A DNA stretch of 64,000 nt. It comes from Dactylonectria macrodidyma. Lineage: Eukaryota; Ascomycota; Sordariomycetes; Hypocreales; Nectriaceae. This document shows positions 9,447 through 21,510 of the stretch, piece after piece. The notes under the pieces are model-generated. The model was not told the DNA's origin and searched no databases. It saw only the letters and a list, made by a program, of their open reading frames with translations. Positions within the stretch are counted from its first letter, which is position 1. Every line of letters begins with the position of its first letter. The stretch lies in the NCBI GenBank assembly GCA_020744425.1, contig JAGMUV010000006.1:1736001-1800000 (forward strand). Reading direction: 5' to 3'. The position numbers and the translations under genes were made by a program.

Positions 9447-11978
9447 ATGAAGAGCGTTTTCGTCCTCGGCGTTTTCGCCGCTGGAGTTTCGGCCTATGGC
9501 CAGGTCGACGTTTGTGACGACAACAACTGTGCAGATTACATCCGCGATTTTCTACCTACCGACTTCTGTGAGAACTGGGGTACTTCGCGTTGCGTCGACG
9601 GTGATAAGGTGCTCGCTCTCGAGTATTGCGGTGGTTCCCTCGAGGCCGTTACCGTTGCTTGTCAATGCTTGGAGGATTGCGACTACACTCCCACAGTGAC
9701 TCCCGTTGACACTCCCACGGAGACGCCCACGGAGACGCCTACTGAGACGCCCACTGTCCCCGTTGACACTCCCACGGATACTCCTACCGTCCCCGTTGAC
9801 ACTCCCACGGATACTCCCACTGTCCCCGTTGACACTCCCACCGACACTCCCACTGTCCCCGTTGACACTCCCACGGATACTCCTACCGTCCCCGTTGACA
9901 CACCCACGGATACTCCCACTGTCCCCGTTGACACACCCACGGATACTCCCACTGTCCCCGTTGACACTCCCACGGATACTCCTACCGTCCCCGTTGACAC
10001 TCCCACGGATACTCCTACTGGCCCCGTCGACACCCCCACCAACACTCCCACCGGTCCTGTTGATACTCCCACGGATACTCCCACTGTCCCCGTTGACACA
10101 CCCACGGATACTCCCACTGTCCCCGTTGACACTCCCACGGATACTCCTACTGGCCCCGTCGACACCCCCACCAACACTCCCACCGGTCCTGTTGATACTC
10201 CTACGGATACTCCTACCGGCCCTGTCGAGACTCCCACCGAGACTCCCACCGGTCCCGTCGACACGCCTACGGATACTCCCACCGGCCCTGTTGAGACTCC
10301 CACGGATACCCCCACTGGCCCTGTTGAGACTCCTACTGAGACTCCTACCGGTCCCGTTGACACTCCCACTGAGACTCCCACTGGTCCTACTGGCACTGAC
10401 ACCACTGGCACTCCCACTGAGACTCCCACTGAGACTCCCACTGGTCCTACTGGCACTGACACCACCGCCACTGACACCACTGGCACTCCCACTGAGACTC
10501 CCACTGAGACTCCCACTGGTCCTACTGGCACTGACACCACTGCTACCGATACCACCGGTACCGACACCACTGGCACCCCCACTGAGACTCCCACCGAGAC
10601 TCCCACTGGTCCCACTGGAACTGACACCACTGCTACCGACACCACCGGTATTGACACCACTGGTACTCCTACCGAGACTCCCACTGGTCCCACTGGCACT
10701 GACACCACTGCCACTGATACCACTGCCACTGAGACCACCGGCACCGAGACCACTGGTACTCCCACTGAGACTCCCACCGAGACTCCCACCGGTCCTACTG
10801 GCACTGACACCACCGCTACTGAGACCACTACTGGGGACAACTCTGGTTCCACCACTACTGGCACTGAGACCACCGGTACTGAGACCACTGGCACCGAGAC
10901 CACCGGTACTGAGACCACCGGTACTGAGACCACTGGCACCGAGACCACCGGTACTGAGACCACCGGTACTGAGACCACTGGCACTGAGACCACCGGCACT
11001 GAGACTACTGGCACTGAGACCACTGCTACTGAGACTACCACTGGTGACAACTCTGGTTCCACCACCACTGGCGAGTCCGGTTCCACCACCACTTGCACTG
11101 AGACCACCACTGGCGACAACTCTGGCCATACCACTATCACCACTACTGATGATTTGACCACCTCCACCTTCTACGAGACAACCACACGCACCATCACCAA
11201 GTGCCCTCCCTATGTGAAGAACTGCCCTACCGGCTCTGTGACCACTGAGACCATCGCCATCTCGACCACCGTCTGCCCCGTCACTCAGAAGTACACCACT
11301 TCTACCGTCTATGCTACCAAGACTTACACCATCACTAAGTGCCCTGCCTACGTCACCGACTGCCCGTACGGTTCCGTTACCACTCAGACTGTGGCCGTCT
11401 CCACCACCATCTGTCCCGTCACCGAGGGTGAGGCAAAGCCTACCTACCACGCTGAGGGCGGTGAGAAGTACACCACTTCTACCATCTACGAGACCAAGAC
11501 CTACACTGTCACCAAGTGCCCCTCGTATGTCACTGACTGCCCTTACGGTTCGCTTACCACCGAGACCGTCGCCGTTTCCACCACTGTTTGCCCCGTTACC
11601 GAGGGTGAGTCCAAGCCTACTCAGTCGGCCTTCGTTCCTGAGGGCCACCTCACCTCCACCCTCTACACTACGCAGACCTACACGGTCACTGGCTGTGCTC
11701 CTGGCGTCCACAACTGCCCCTACGGCAGCGTCACCACTACCGTCTACCCCACCGGTACGACGTACGTCCCCAAGCACTCGACCGTTGTGGTCAACACCGT
11801 CGAGTACGAGGCTCCTTCTGCCTCTGCTGCTCACTCTGTTGCCACCACCACCACCGCTGGCTCAGAGGGCGCGACTGGCTCTGCCGCGCCTACCTACGTC
11901 ACTGGTGCCGCTCCCCGCATGGTTGGCGGCTTCGAGATGGCTGCTGCCGCCGCTGGTCTCGTCGCCTTCCTGCTGTAA
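9447..11978 (+). CDS. Thr/Pro-rich repetitive cell-wall protein, probably GPI-anchored
   Basis: A single-exon gene of 843 residues. MKSVFVLGVFAAGVSA is a clear secretion signal. Residues 18-85 form a small domain with eight cysteines, spaced C-x4-C-x12-C-x7-C-x11-C-x10-C-x1-C-x3-C, which is not the CFEM spacing. Residues 104-312 are nineteen 11-residue repeats of the form [V/G]PV[D/E]TPT[D/N/E]TPT. Then follow TGTDTT/PTETPT blocks and eleven GTETT units (residues 472-526). Residues about 572-770 hold four cysteine-containing modules of the type TST-Y-T-T-T-CP-CP-GSVTT, the last lacking the final CPVT. The C-terminus is Ala/Leu-rich and hydrophobic after small residues, as expected for GPI attachment. 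The Thr density suggests heavy O-mannosylation. It is probably a structural or adhesive wall protein; no ligand can be named. Very large open frames in other frames here are by-products of the repeat. Confidence 0.9.
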   Translation: MKSVFVLGVFAAGVSAYGQVDVCDDNNCADYIRDFLPTDFCENWGTSRCVDGDKVLALEYCGGSLEAVTVACQCLEDCDYTPTVTPVDTPTETPTETPTETPTVPVDTPTDTPTVPVDTPTDTPTVPVDTPTDTPTVPVDTPTDTPTVPVDTPTDTPTVPVDTPTDTPTVPVDTPTDTPTVPVDTPTDTPTGPVDTPTNTPTGPVDTPTDTPTVPVDTPTDTPTVPVDTPTDTPTGPVDTPTNTPTGPVDTPTDTPTGPVETPTETPTGPVDTPTDTPTGPVETPTDTPTGPVETPTETPTGPVDTPTETPTGPTGTDTTGTPTETPTETPTGPTGTDTTATDTTGTPTETPTETPTGPTGTDTTATDTTGTDTTGTPTETPTETPTGPTGTDTTATDTTGIDTTGTPTETPTGPTGTDTTATDTTATETTGTETTGTPTETPTETPTGPTGTDTTATETTTGDNSGSTTTGTETTGTETTGTETTGTETTGTETTGTETTGTETTGTETTGTETTGTETTGTETTATETTTGDNSGSTTTGESGSTTTCTETTTGDNSGHTTITTTDDLTTSTFYETTTRTITKCPPYVKNCPTGSVTTETIAISTTVCPVTQKYTTSTVYATKTYTITKCPAYVTDCPYGSVTTQTVAVSTTICPVTEGEAKPTYHAEGGEKYTTSTIYETKTYTVTKCPSYVTDCPYGSLTTETVAVSTTVCPVTEGESKPTQSAFVPEGHLTSTLYTTQTYTVTGCAPGVHNCPYGSVTTTVYPTGTTYVPKHSTVVVNTVEYEAPSASAAHSVATTTTAGSEGATGSAAPTYVTGAAPRMVGGFEMAAAAAGLVAFLL
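9756..10382 (+). repeat. 33-bp coding minisatellite, 19 units
   Basis: Nineteen in-frame 33-bp units encode [V/G]PV[D/E]TPT[D/N/E]TPT. The first eight are V-type and nearly identical. A two-unit block (G-type with Asn, then G-type with Asp) occurs twice, separated by two V-type units, which suggests segmental duplication inside the array. Later units are more diverged. Unit length is a multiple of three, so copy-number change keeps the frame. Confidence 0.95.
10860..11024 (+). repeat. 15-bp coding minisatellite, 11 units
   Basis: Eleven units of the type GGYACYGAGACYACY encode GTETT in the stalk of the cell-wall protein. Differences are almost all at third positions. Confidence 0.9.
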
Positions 11979-14812
11979 ATGGACCCGGATATTTCCTTAC
12001 ATTGCTCTTTAAACATATAATACGCTTCACTATGTACATAGTATGAATTAGACGACTTTGGCTTGGCCAGGAGGAGAATGGTTATGAGTTTTTGGAGAGA
12101 TTTGCTTTGCGTGGCTGGTGATATATCCGAAGTGTCCTAGATGAATGCGCTTAATTTGTTTTGATAACTCAAACCGTTCCCCTCAAATATTTGGTCCCTC
12201 AAAACTGGTGAAAAATTAATAAAATTTGTCTCTTCAATACTACGATCCCAAGTGCAAATTCGAAAGTAGAGGTGCTTGGCTCGATTACGTGAGGGTCTTG
12301 TTCACACCGACTACTAGGTGGTTCATTTGTGAACCATCTTGTTTCGTACTCAAACATTTGTCCTATTTTGTGCTCCTGCCGTAATTGTCTCTGCCGTCAC
12401 TCTATGACTGGAGCCAGTCCTAATAGGTACATGATAGTTGGTGAGGTTGGATTCCCTCAGTCAGGCTTGTAGCTACTCATACACGGTAGTTTGACAATCG
12501 ACATTGGGCGATGTCATAATGTGGTTACCGGTAGTCTACGTTTTGAGTGACAGCCCATGTGAATTTGCTACTTCGTGTTGGTGTTGGATACCTTTTGTTA
12601 CTTCTGCCGATATTTATGGCCTAGGGCTTGTGCGTTCCAAAGTGCAATGTGTAGTACATAGCACGGAGAATTCGCATATTCGGTCGGCATGACCATCGAG
12701 GCGGTGCCCCCAGCTGAGGCTTCTCAAATGGAAATAGTCTGGTTTCACCTTCGATGAACTTGTTGACCAGGGTTCGCATTGTGAGTGGGGACACTATTGT
12801 CCCGGACTTAACTATCGATTTGCGCGTCCGAGGTTGGTTCTAGTTACGGACATGATATCTACTTTCATTATCAATCGCGATGCCTGGAGATTTTGATGTA
12901 CAGGTGTAGCACTGATTGGGGATTGAACACGTCAGTTGCGCACGTATCTTGTACCATCGGCCCTGAAGTGGCAGCTTGAGCGCAGAATACGGGTGGAGTC
13001 AGACACAATAGGCAACGGGTAGCCGGTAGTGGAGAAAATGACGAGCTTGAAGATGCTCGCTGCTGGATGCCATGAAAGTAGGTAGTATGGATTGGTGGGT
13101 GTAAAGTGTGGTGGTGTGGTAGTGTGGTGGAGTGGTGGAGTGGTGATGTGTTGTGGTGGGAGGAGGAGGGAGCAAAGGCTGCCTGGTTGGACGCCTTGCG
13201 TGGCTGTGCAAATAGCTGGCCGATTCCGACTGGAGTCGGATTGCAATGCGCCACAAGGTGGTACAGCCACGCGGGGATATCCTGCGCCTCTGTTTTCCCC
13301 CTCTCAATCATTCAATCATTCACCCAAGAGTTGTTGGTGAAAACGGAGAGGCCACCCGTTTCAACGACGTCAACAATACGGAAAGTAATGTCATAGGAGG
13401 ATGAGTCGAACCTCAATTGTTTGTTTTTACGTAGATGGCCGGGTGCGGGCCGAGCCTTTACCATTCTTCTATCTTTACACTTTGCGTGTCACGAGATCCG
13501 CCCATGGCAGACAGGTTGGGCGGGCGCTTACCGTGCAGGCCGTGGCGTTCTATGGTGCAGCATTCTCTGCAGCCGCCGACGAACGGCATCACTCACCTCA
13601 AGGTGCAGCTATCAACGTGTAAAAAATGTACCGAATGAGCGCTTGGAATTGGTTTTTTTTTGCTATGCCAGCTCAATGCGCTGGCATTTGAGCTCTGGGA
13701 AGCACGGCATTGGCGGCCTAGATCAAAAACGAGGCAACGAGGGCGGGGGATAAGATGTGGCGAACAGATGGTAAGGCGAAACGGCACAGCCAGGCGACCA
13801 GGCGACACCCCCCAATCGCGATCCCGGAGTGGTGGCGCAGCAGCGTTTTACGGGCGGGCAGGCTCTGAGGATGCGCAAAAAACAGAAAAAAGGAACAAAG
13901 AATACCTAGGTACGTATACGAGACTCGGACTCGGGTGCTGGTCCTGGATTGTGAGCGAATTGCGCATCGACGGCCGAGTTCATGGGGGATTGGGATCTGA
14001 CGTCGGGCCTCGCCGAGCAGGTTCGGGTTCCCTGGAAGCAAGAGGGAGCCGCCGAATACTTGGAGGGATGCCGTTCCATATTCCGGGGACGCACCTCGCT
14101 AATCCCGCTGTAGGCGCCCGTTGTTCGTGTGTGAGTCGTGTGTGATGGTTGCCGTTGAAGGTTACTCTGTCGGTTCCCTCTGGAACTGCTGCCCACTGCT
14201 GCAGGCACAGGAGGCCCCCGGGCGGCTGAACCCCCAGGATGCAGCTCGTTAAGGTAGGGAATGCAATTGGGGGCCGTCGCCTTGCAGGTGTCATGGGGGC
14301 CGTTCAAGCAGCATCATAGGCTGCACCAGCAGATGGTCACACAGGTCTCTCTCACACCCACCACCCACCTGTCTCACTCGTCCCCCCTCCCACCAGCGGC
14401 CACTCACCTCTTGCTTGAGGGCTTGAAGGGCTTGTGGGTTTGATGGCTCACTGCCTCATGCGACCACCTACCCATGGTCCGCGGCCAGCCAGCCTGTCTT
14501 GTCTGATGTGGATTATCTTCTCCCTTGCGCTCCCTTGCGCTTTCCCTCCTGGCGCAATCCCACCTTCCCATCCTACCACCTTCCCACCACCGTCTCACCT
14601 GCCAACCCCGCGCCAGACGCCTTATAACCTGCCCAGCCCCCGTCGCCCACTTCCGTTCGTGATGGCGCTTATCCTGCATCTATCCATCTACAATTCGTAA
14701 GAGGGACGATGCATCTGCTTGATTAACCAATCGCCACCACTTCGAACCTTTGCGTTTGACTCGAGTTTGCCACCATCGTCGACTCACACTGGTCTCTTCG
14801 CCGTTGCCCAGC
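11979..14812. other. 2.8-kb intergenic region
   Basis: No supported gene. A GTGG-rich low-complexity tract lies at about 13090-13160 and produces long but meaningless frames on both strands. The last 300 bases are CT-rich, like the promoter and leader of the ankyrin gene. Confidence 0.5.
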
Positions 14813-17099
14813 ATGAACGGCGCCGGCTCTTCCTCGCCTTCGGCATCGCGACTTCCCTTGTCGTCGGCTTCGCCCTCGGGCTCTAACAATACCGCTACCG
14901 GTCGCCCGCCGCTGTGGAACAACTCGTCGCAGCGCAAGGTCTCGCGCCTCTACCTCTACACTACTCTGCCCCTCCAGAAGATCATCGAGGTCGTCCACGT
15001 CAAGTCTCCCGACGCTGCTCCTGGGTATGTGCCCCTCACCTATCTCATCGCAGCTGATTGCTGCCCCTCGCTCCTCCAAGTAGGCGTTAGCTGACCCGGT
15101 CCCGCGCTTTAGAAAGGAATCGGCCAACAAAAAGATCAACGGCCTCCTCGATAAAGAACCCCGATGGCTGCACCCCCGAAGCGAAAGCGACATGGGCCGT
15201 CGACTGAACGAGCTTGCCCTTTCGCCCACCCGATCACTATCTAGTCGCGGGTCCACATCCGCACGGCCCCACGCCGCCTCCGATCCGGCGCCGCTCCTCC
15301 ACCCAGACCCGAACCCGTTGATGAAAAGAGAGGCCGGCACAAGCCCCATTGCTCTCGAAGTCCCGCCATTTCACCAATTCCCTACTCGCCAGCATGCTCC
15401 GGCCCCAGCTCCTCCTACCGCGTACCAGAGACAGACCCAGCGACAAAACCGACGATCGATGGACCAAGACAACAATAGCCCGCTGAGCCGATTCCTTCGC
15501 AAGACGACCTTCATGTCGTCGTCGACGCAGGGAACGCAGGGAACAACGGGGTCCCTTCAGCGCGTGTTGGCGGACTACTCTGAGTCCTATGTTCGGACGG
15601 TGAGGCTTCTCGTCAAAAGATTCACGGCTCCGATCAACCACCGCGGGGACAGCCTCTCGCCCATCTCCGATATCGCGACTCCTTACGGTTCATGGCTCAG
15701 CGACGATGATGCTCCCCCGACTCTCCCAAATAGACCGTACCTATTGCCCGGCGACTTCTTAATTCTTGATTTCCTAGTCCTGAACCAAGCCCCGTGTTTC
15801 CTCGAGACGGAGCAACACCACAAACGATCATGCCTATGTTTCGCCCAGGCCGACATATTGGAATCGCATTTTGTCACTGCGAGTGGCTTGTCTTTCCAAG
15901 CACAACACCTTCTCAGTAACGGTGCCGATGGCTTCGATTTAAGCATTATAGATAGTTTCGGCAACTCGGTCCTTCATTTCCTAGCCGCCCGTGGAGCAAT
16001 CAATCTCCTTACCCAGCTTGTGCGCTCTGACCGATGCAAGCCTATCCTGAATGGAAGGAACACAGCCGGCCAAACATTTCTTCATGTGCTGCATCGCAAT
16101 TGCCTCCTGGACCCGATGATGCTTTTCGAACTGCTTGCCGTCACGTCCCTGAAGAAGCAAGATATCAACACGCGTGATCACTACGGACGAACTCTATTCC
16201 ACCTCTTACTTGCGGATGACGTCCCTCGCAATACGTTCAACCACATCGCGGCTAATTACGACCTAGCAACATGCATGAAACGTGATGCTTTTAACGTGAC
16301 GCCTGAGAATCAACCAGAGCCGTCCGTGGGTGTGGACCGAATTTACACACAAAGGATGGACCTTGACCCGCCACCGTCCGAGTCCCAATTCACCGCTATG
16401 CCAGAAGTCTACCCCGACGATGCTATCGCAAAAGAGGCTCATCTAGTCGAGTTTATTCGTTCCGCTAAAGATATGCCCAATGCGGAGTATTCGGACGGAC
16501 GGAATGGCCTACACTGTCTCGCTGCAGCAACTCTCAGCTACTCTAGCATATTGAGGAAGTACGGGTACGACAACGATCAAAAGCGCAAGAAAAGCCAGGA
16601 GCCTCGGGATCTGGACTCGTCGACCGAAAAGCTGAATCTTCGACTGGAACTTCTCGATGGCCTTCTGCAGGCGGGTGTTGACCCCAATCATTACGACAGC
16701 GACGGCAACACGCCCCTCATGGCTTTTGCCGCGCAGCTCCCCGAGGACGACGATTATAAGATGGGACCAGAGATTCTGTACCGCCTGATTTCCGCGGGTG
16801 CTGAAGTCAACGCGCGCAATCGTGCGGGCGAGACGGCGCTGCACATTGCAGTGCGTTGCGGTCGCAAGTTGGCAATGCGGACGCTGGTGCGGAACGGCGC
16901 AAACGTCCACGCGCGAGACGGCGCCGGACGTAGCATGCTCGAGTTGACTGACGTCAAGATGCGCGGATCACGAGGCTATAATCCCAAGGAGTATGCGCAC
17001 TTTGAAGCATGTCGTGCCTGGTTGAGTGGCAAGGGTATGGCGGTGCAATCACCGAGTGTGCTGCAAGAGTGGGGCCAGGTGGCAAAGGTCAACTGTTGA
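14813..17099 (+). CDS. ankyrin-repeat protein
   Basis: Exons 14813-15024 and 15113-17099 give 732 residues. The intron is 88 bp, with donor GTATGT, branch GCTGAC and acceptor TTTAG, and joins in phase 2. The N-terminal 110 residues form a compact basic segment containing RKVSRLYLYTTLPL and KKINGLLDKEPRWLHPR, perhaps a DNA- or protein-binding module. A Pro/Ser-rich linker follows. Two ankyrin blocks are visible: around residues 345-460 (GNSVLHFLAARGA, GQTFLHVLHRN, GRTLFHLLLADD) and around 535-680 (GNTPLMAFAAQ, GETALHIAVRCG, GANVHARDGAG). No transmembrane or enzymatic domain is visible, so an intracellular scaffold or regulatory role is likely. The first ATG with good context is used. The 3' neighbour is convergent. 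Confidence 0.88.
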
Positions 17100-17755
17100 T
17101 GATGATGAGAGGAGTATAGTTGGGGCGCGAGAGTTGTATGAGCGATGATTTTATGCGAAAGGTGATTTACGGCGTCTGGTAATGGGAAAAGCCCCCACGG
17201 GCGAGTGGTCTTGTTTAGTATATATGGGTACAATAGAGGCGTTGGGATGAACGTCTTGGGACAGTGGCTGCTGAGTTGCGTTCTTCAATTTCACGACAGC
17301 TTTCTCCTTGCATATAGAAATGACTAGGTTAACAGCCAAAATGATTCAATTCTAGCAGGGTGTTCACGCATATTCAAGTCGCATTGTGAACCTTGTACTT
17401 ATCATGTTACTAATGTTGAATTATGGCTGGATTCTGGTCTTCCGACGTCATCACCCCTGCCTGAGGTCCAACAGCGTAATTACCCCCTGCCCCATGAAAC
17501 TTGATTCTATTTTGAGAGTAGAGATTTGCAGGATGACTGTTTGACACTCAGATGCCCGAGTGGAACGTGAGTTGCGACCGCCTCGCTGTTGAGTCTATTG
17601 TGTTGAAATGTGGTCCTGAGAGGTCGCCAGCCAACTTACACTGTGAATCAAGATAGCCTTTGTGTGGAGAGGAGACTGGAAGATATTGTATAGTGCCGTA
17701 GTGATTGCCTGCTCTTGATGACTTCTCACCGAGAGCTCACTAGTAGCTGGCAAGA
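17100..17755. other. convergent intergenic region
   Basis: This is the 3' space between the ankyrin gene and the oppositely oriented dehydrogenase gene. It presumably contains both polyadenylation sites. No gene or notable structure is visible. Confidence 0.5.
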
Positions 17756-18843
17756 TCAATACTTGAACTCCTGGCCGACGAGTTTCTCGCTCAGCGTCCA
17801 AAGTTTATCTGCTTCGATGGGGCTGGTAACCCAAGGCTTGACCGTGTCAACATATGGGTCGCTGACACGGCATTTAATCAGATAGGCGCCGTTGTTCTCT
17901 GCGATGTTGGGATCAAACGCGGCGAAGGCGTGCGTCGTGGTGCCGACCTCTACAGGCACAACGTCGAACCCGTCTCGGAAGCCTTCACTGTTGCCAAGGG
18001 CCCGATCGTTCCAGACTGGAGAGGATTAGACTTCGTGGTGTTGTGTGCATATCGGATAGACACTTACCGAGAGACTTGAACCCATCGTCTACGTGGGTTC
18101 CTAGGTTGGTTGTCAAGATGACACCGGGGTGAAGGCTATAGGCTTGGAGGCCTCGCTTGCCAAGCTTTTCGGCGAGGGATAGGGCGAACAGGATGTTCGC
18201 AGACTTGGCCTGGCCGTATGCGTAAAACGTGTTGTAGGTTTCGCCATTCTAAAAGATAGTCAGCCTTTTTACCTTTCTCAATGGAAAATTGAGGGTCGGG
18301 CGTTACGGAAAAGTGAGGATCTGCCCAGCGGACGCCGCCGAGGCGGTGGCCGTCGCTGGACACATTGACGACGCGGGGAGACTTGGAAGCCAGAATCTTG
18401 TCCATGATGAGGTTGGTGAGCAGGAAGTGGCCGATATGGCTCGCCGCAAACTGCGTCTCGAAGCCGTCCGGGGTGAGGGCGTAGTCAATAGCCATGACGC
18501 CGGCATTGTTGACAACCACGTCGACGCTGGGCACGTCGGCCCACGAGTTGAGCTCCGCGGCCGCTTTGCGCACCGAGTCTAGCGAGCACAGGTCGACGAC
18601 TAGGTTCCGCGTCTGCGCCTTTGGGTGCGCTGCGGCGATGGTGTCGGCTGCCTGTTGGAGCTTGGCGGCGTTGCGGCCCGCTAGGATGAGCAGCGCTGGC
18701 GAGGCGGCTGCGATGGCTGAGACGAAGGCGTGGCCGAGGCTGTTGGGCGTCACGCCAGTTGTGAGGATGACTTTACCCTCGATGATTGGGGCGTAGTCGG
18801 AGACGAGCTCGTGGATAGTGGTTTTGGCGTTGTACTTGGACAT
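17756..18843 (-). CDS. short-chain dehydrogenase/reductase (retinol-dehydrogenase-like)
   Basis: Three exons on the minus strand, 18843-18307, 18248-18068 and 18015-17756, give 325 residues, typical of extended fungal SDRs. Introns are 58 bp (GTAACG, CTGAC, TTTTAG) and 52 bp (GTAAGT, CCAG). Residues 26-38 form the nucleotide-binding turn, with TG followed by a variant VTPNSLG instead of the classical GxxxGxG. NNAG is at 112-115, the catalytic Ser within VNVSSDGHR near 162, and Tyr190-x3-Lys194 (YGQAK) completes the active site. The family uses NAD(P)H to reduce or oxidise alcohol/ketone groups in small molecules. Substrate and pathway are unknown, and no linked biosynthetic gene is visible. 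Confidence 0.9.
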
Positions 18844-20089
18844 GGTGGCGGGTGTCGTGCAGATGTGAGATTAGATGATCTCTACTCGAATCAATTGCAG
18901 AGGGATGGGACCTCGGCTATATATACTTGAATTGAGGCATTGAAAACGAATACAATCCATCTAGATCCCGTTACGCTGCCAAGTTCTAACACTGATGCCA
19001 ATCACTTACACAAACGTTCCGGGGATAGCTATAAGTCCGATATTGTGGGGTCAAATGAAGCTTTTGGCGGGACGATTATCGGCGTTAGACATGGGGGGTT
19101 TGCTGATCTTCACCAAGGAAGCGCGGCTAGAACAGGGACATGCTGATAAATTCACCGAGCTAAGTCAACATCGCCGAACGATGTTGTGCTTTAGAAGGAC
19201 GTATGATTATGTGATCTAGAGCGAGGCAAAGAATTGTATGGAAATGGTGAGGGGACTGGTATGGTGGGAGCCAGGGAGATACTCGATGATCGGTGGCTGG
19301 CTAACTTCCTGAGTTGGCACTCGTGCGCGACAGCGCGCGTGCTCGACAACATGGAGAGAAAGTCCTGCATTAGCCTCAGTTGCCTCGCACGTACAATTAG
19401 TCTCCGAAACTTGGGAGCAGTCGATGAGAAAGGATTGGTATGGGTGAAACGGTAATAATTGAGCCGCCTCACCTCGCCTCGCATGGTAAGGCAATCGGGG
19501 CGCCCAATTTAGAACCTTAAGGCTAATGATTGGCGGCTAACTGACAGACTTCCCCCAGCTTTTGGTGGGGTAATACAGAGCAGAGCCCCCACGTTTATCC
19601 CACTGTCTAGCTTGGTTGTACGGCAGAAGCTACCTACGTAACAGAGCTTAGGTGCATTACCTAGGTACGCAGAAGGGCGGCCTCTCAGCGTCAAGTGTAA
19701 GAATGTCTCAGACGCCTCTTCCAAATGTGCTGCAGACCGTCAAACCATAAAACTGAGGGATGCGCTGGTCTGCATACAGGCACCGCCGGGATTAGATCGA
19801 GGGAGAGCTGGGACTGACATTGGCTGGTTAGCTGGTCGGGCCATTTGCCCATGTTCTGTCGGGCACCCCCAAGGACACCAAATGTTGGCGATGAATCCTC
19901 CGCGAAGGGCTAGGGGAATAACTTTGACATACTTTCTTTTTTGGCATGGGTTTTCAACGAAAAACTCGGTACTTGGTCTCGACCACCTTTTTTATCACTA
20001 CCTTTTCACCACTACATCTCCTTTTGACCTATTGTCCCGGAGCCTGCGCGTCCACTCAATGTCGGTGACCCCCCCCCTCTAAGCATGAA
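18844..20089. other. intergenic region
   Basis: It contains the dehydrogenase promoter and about 1.1 kb with no recognisable gene. A poly-C run of eight lies near 20071-20078. Confidence 0.45.
18918..18925 (-). promoter_or_regulatory. TATA box of the short-chain dehydrogenase gene
   Basis: TATATATA lies 75 bp upstream of the minus-strand ATG at 18843, suggesting a short leader. Confidence 0.5.
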
Positions 20090-20424
20090 TCATTTCACTG
20101 GCCCGTCAATCTTCTTTAGAATCTTCTCCATGCGCTTCATCGAGTCCTCCGTTGACAGAGGCTGGTGAAATCCAGGCGGCGGGCGATGATGAGGATGTTG
20201 GGCCTGCACCAAAGATTGCCTGAGGGTGAAAGTGGGATCAATCGGCACCGACGGGTCCATGGGTACCGGGACACGATCAACGCGACCTGGGCTGCACCAG
20301 CTGCAAATCAATAAATGTGCAAGAAGAAAACAGTTAAATCCCTGAGAGTTAAAACAAGGAACATGTTCATTGAAAGCTTGACTTACGCCTGCAGATTGGT
20401 GCATTGCTGGGTAGAGGTCGACAT
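20090..20424 (-). CDS. candidate small protein, two exons, unknown function
   Basis: Minus-strand exons 20424-20387 and 20300-20090 encode 82 residues beginning MSTSTQQC. The 86-bp intron has donor GTAAGT and acceptor TTTGCAG. Joining in phase 2 opens the reading frame exactly; the other two continuations stop at once. The product is Pro/His-rich in the middle (HPHHRPPPGFHQP) and ends in a short amphipathic basic helix (MKRMEKILKKI). There is no signal peptide or known domain. A TATA box at 20599-20606 in the right place and orientation, and a CT-rich leader, support a real transcript. Confidence 0.42.
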
Positions 20425-20598
20425 CTTGTGACACGGCGTACCTAGGTAGAACACCACGTGGATCGCCAAGGCGAGCGAAGGAATCGTGAACCGACCTCAC
20501 AATGGAGAACTTTGGAGTCAAGAAAGAAAGACTGATGGCGCTGGGGGAAGAGACTCCGAGTCAATGATCTCAACGTCAAGACCGGCCGGCCCATCTAG

Positions 20599-20606
20599 TT
20601 TTATAT
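20599..20606 (-). promoter_or_regulatory. TATA box of the small gene at 20090-20424
   Basis: The minus strand reads ATATAAAA, 175 bp upstream of the ATG at 20424. Confidence 0.4.
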
Positions 20607-21459
20607 CCCCCTCGCGTCGACTCCCTCGTCATTCTTCGACTCGCGTGGAAAGAACCAGGGGTTTAAGTGCAAGTACATGGGAAAACGAGGCGACCATCCT
20701 GAAATGCTAGCCCAAGGCGATGATTTGCTCGTACAATACATTTTTGCAACTGGAAAGAAAGGAATGGCTCAACAAGGAGCAAAAACGCAACCCAAGTTAA
20801 GATACCAGAAAAATGGAGCCGGATGCAATTTCCGAGTCCGCGGTGGAGAAAAAATGGCGCTAAGGAACGTGCCTCCATTCAAATTTGGATGATTAACAGA
20901 ATTGATTCACTCTATAAGCCAGTTTCGGCACCCCGTCTGTCGGGTCGAACTCTCTTTTCCGATGCGAGGAGCCAGTGGGACCGCCCTTTGTCGTGAGATG
21001 AGCAATGCCGCACGCATAATTTACCCGGGTGCCGGGGAGGCTGATGGGCTGCGCCAGCCCTGCAGAAGAAGGGACACAAATTGTATCCCTACTCTGCGAA
21101 GCCGGGACATAAACCCTACTGGAAGGGACACAAGCTCTGCGCCTTCCTAGGAACCCAATCGGGTATCTAGTCACTACAGGTACCTACTTATCACTCATTC
21201 ATCGCATTTGGTACCACCGACTCAGCTCGGCAAGGCAACGACAGGTACAGTGCCTGGTGAGCCCCCTCGTTTGCTCCCGTACTTTTGATACCACGTTTTC
21301 GTGATTCTGATAATTCCAATAAATAAGGTCCCAATGAAACGGCTAAACCACATCAAGTACCGTTGGTTCCTGTCACATCCTGATAGGCTAACGAGACACG
21401 GGGAAGCAGGACGATCCGACAGCGCTGTTGCCAATCGAACTACAACCCAAAGCGTATCC

Positions 21460-21510
21460 CAAGTGCCCCAAGTGCCCCAAGTGCCACAAGTGCCCCAAGT
21501 GGCCCAAGTG
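21460..21510. repeat. 9-bp tandem repeat, about 5.6 units
   Basis: Units of CAAGTGCCC with occasional single-base changes. Confidence 0.85.

Noticed and set aside
9552..11834. 760-codon open frame on the minus strand inside the cell-wall gene, plus 494- and 483-codon frames
   Set aside because: They arise because the 33-bp and 15-bp repeats keep every frame open. The plus frame has the signal peptide, cysteine modules and GPI-type tail; the others have only low-complexity sequence.
12871..13396. Overlapping frames of about 80-146 codons on both strands
   Set aside because: Caused by a GTGG/CCAC-rich low-complexity tract; products are His/Thr- or Trp/Gly-rich strings with no domain.
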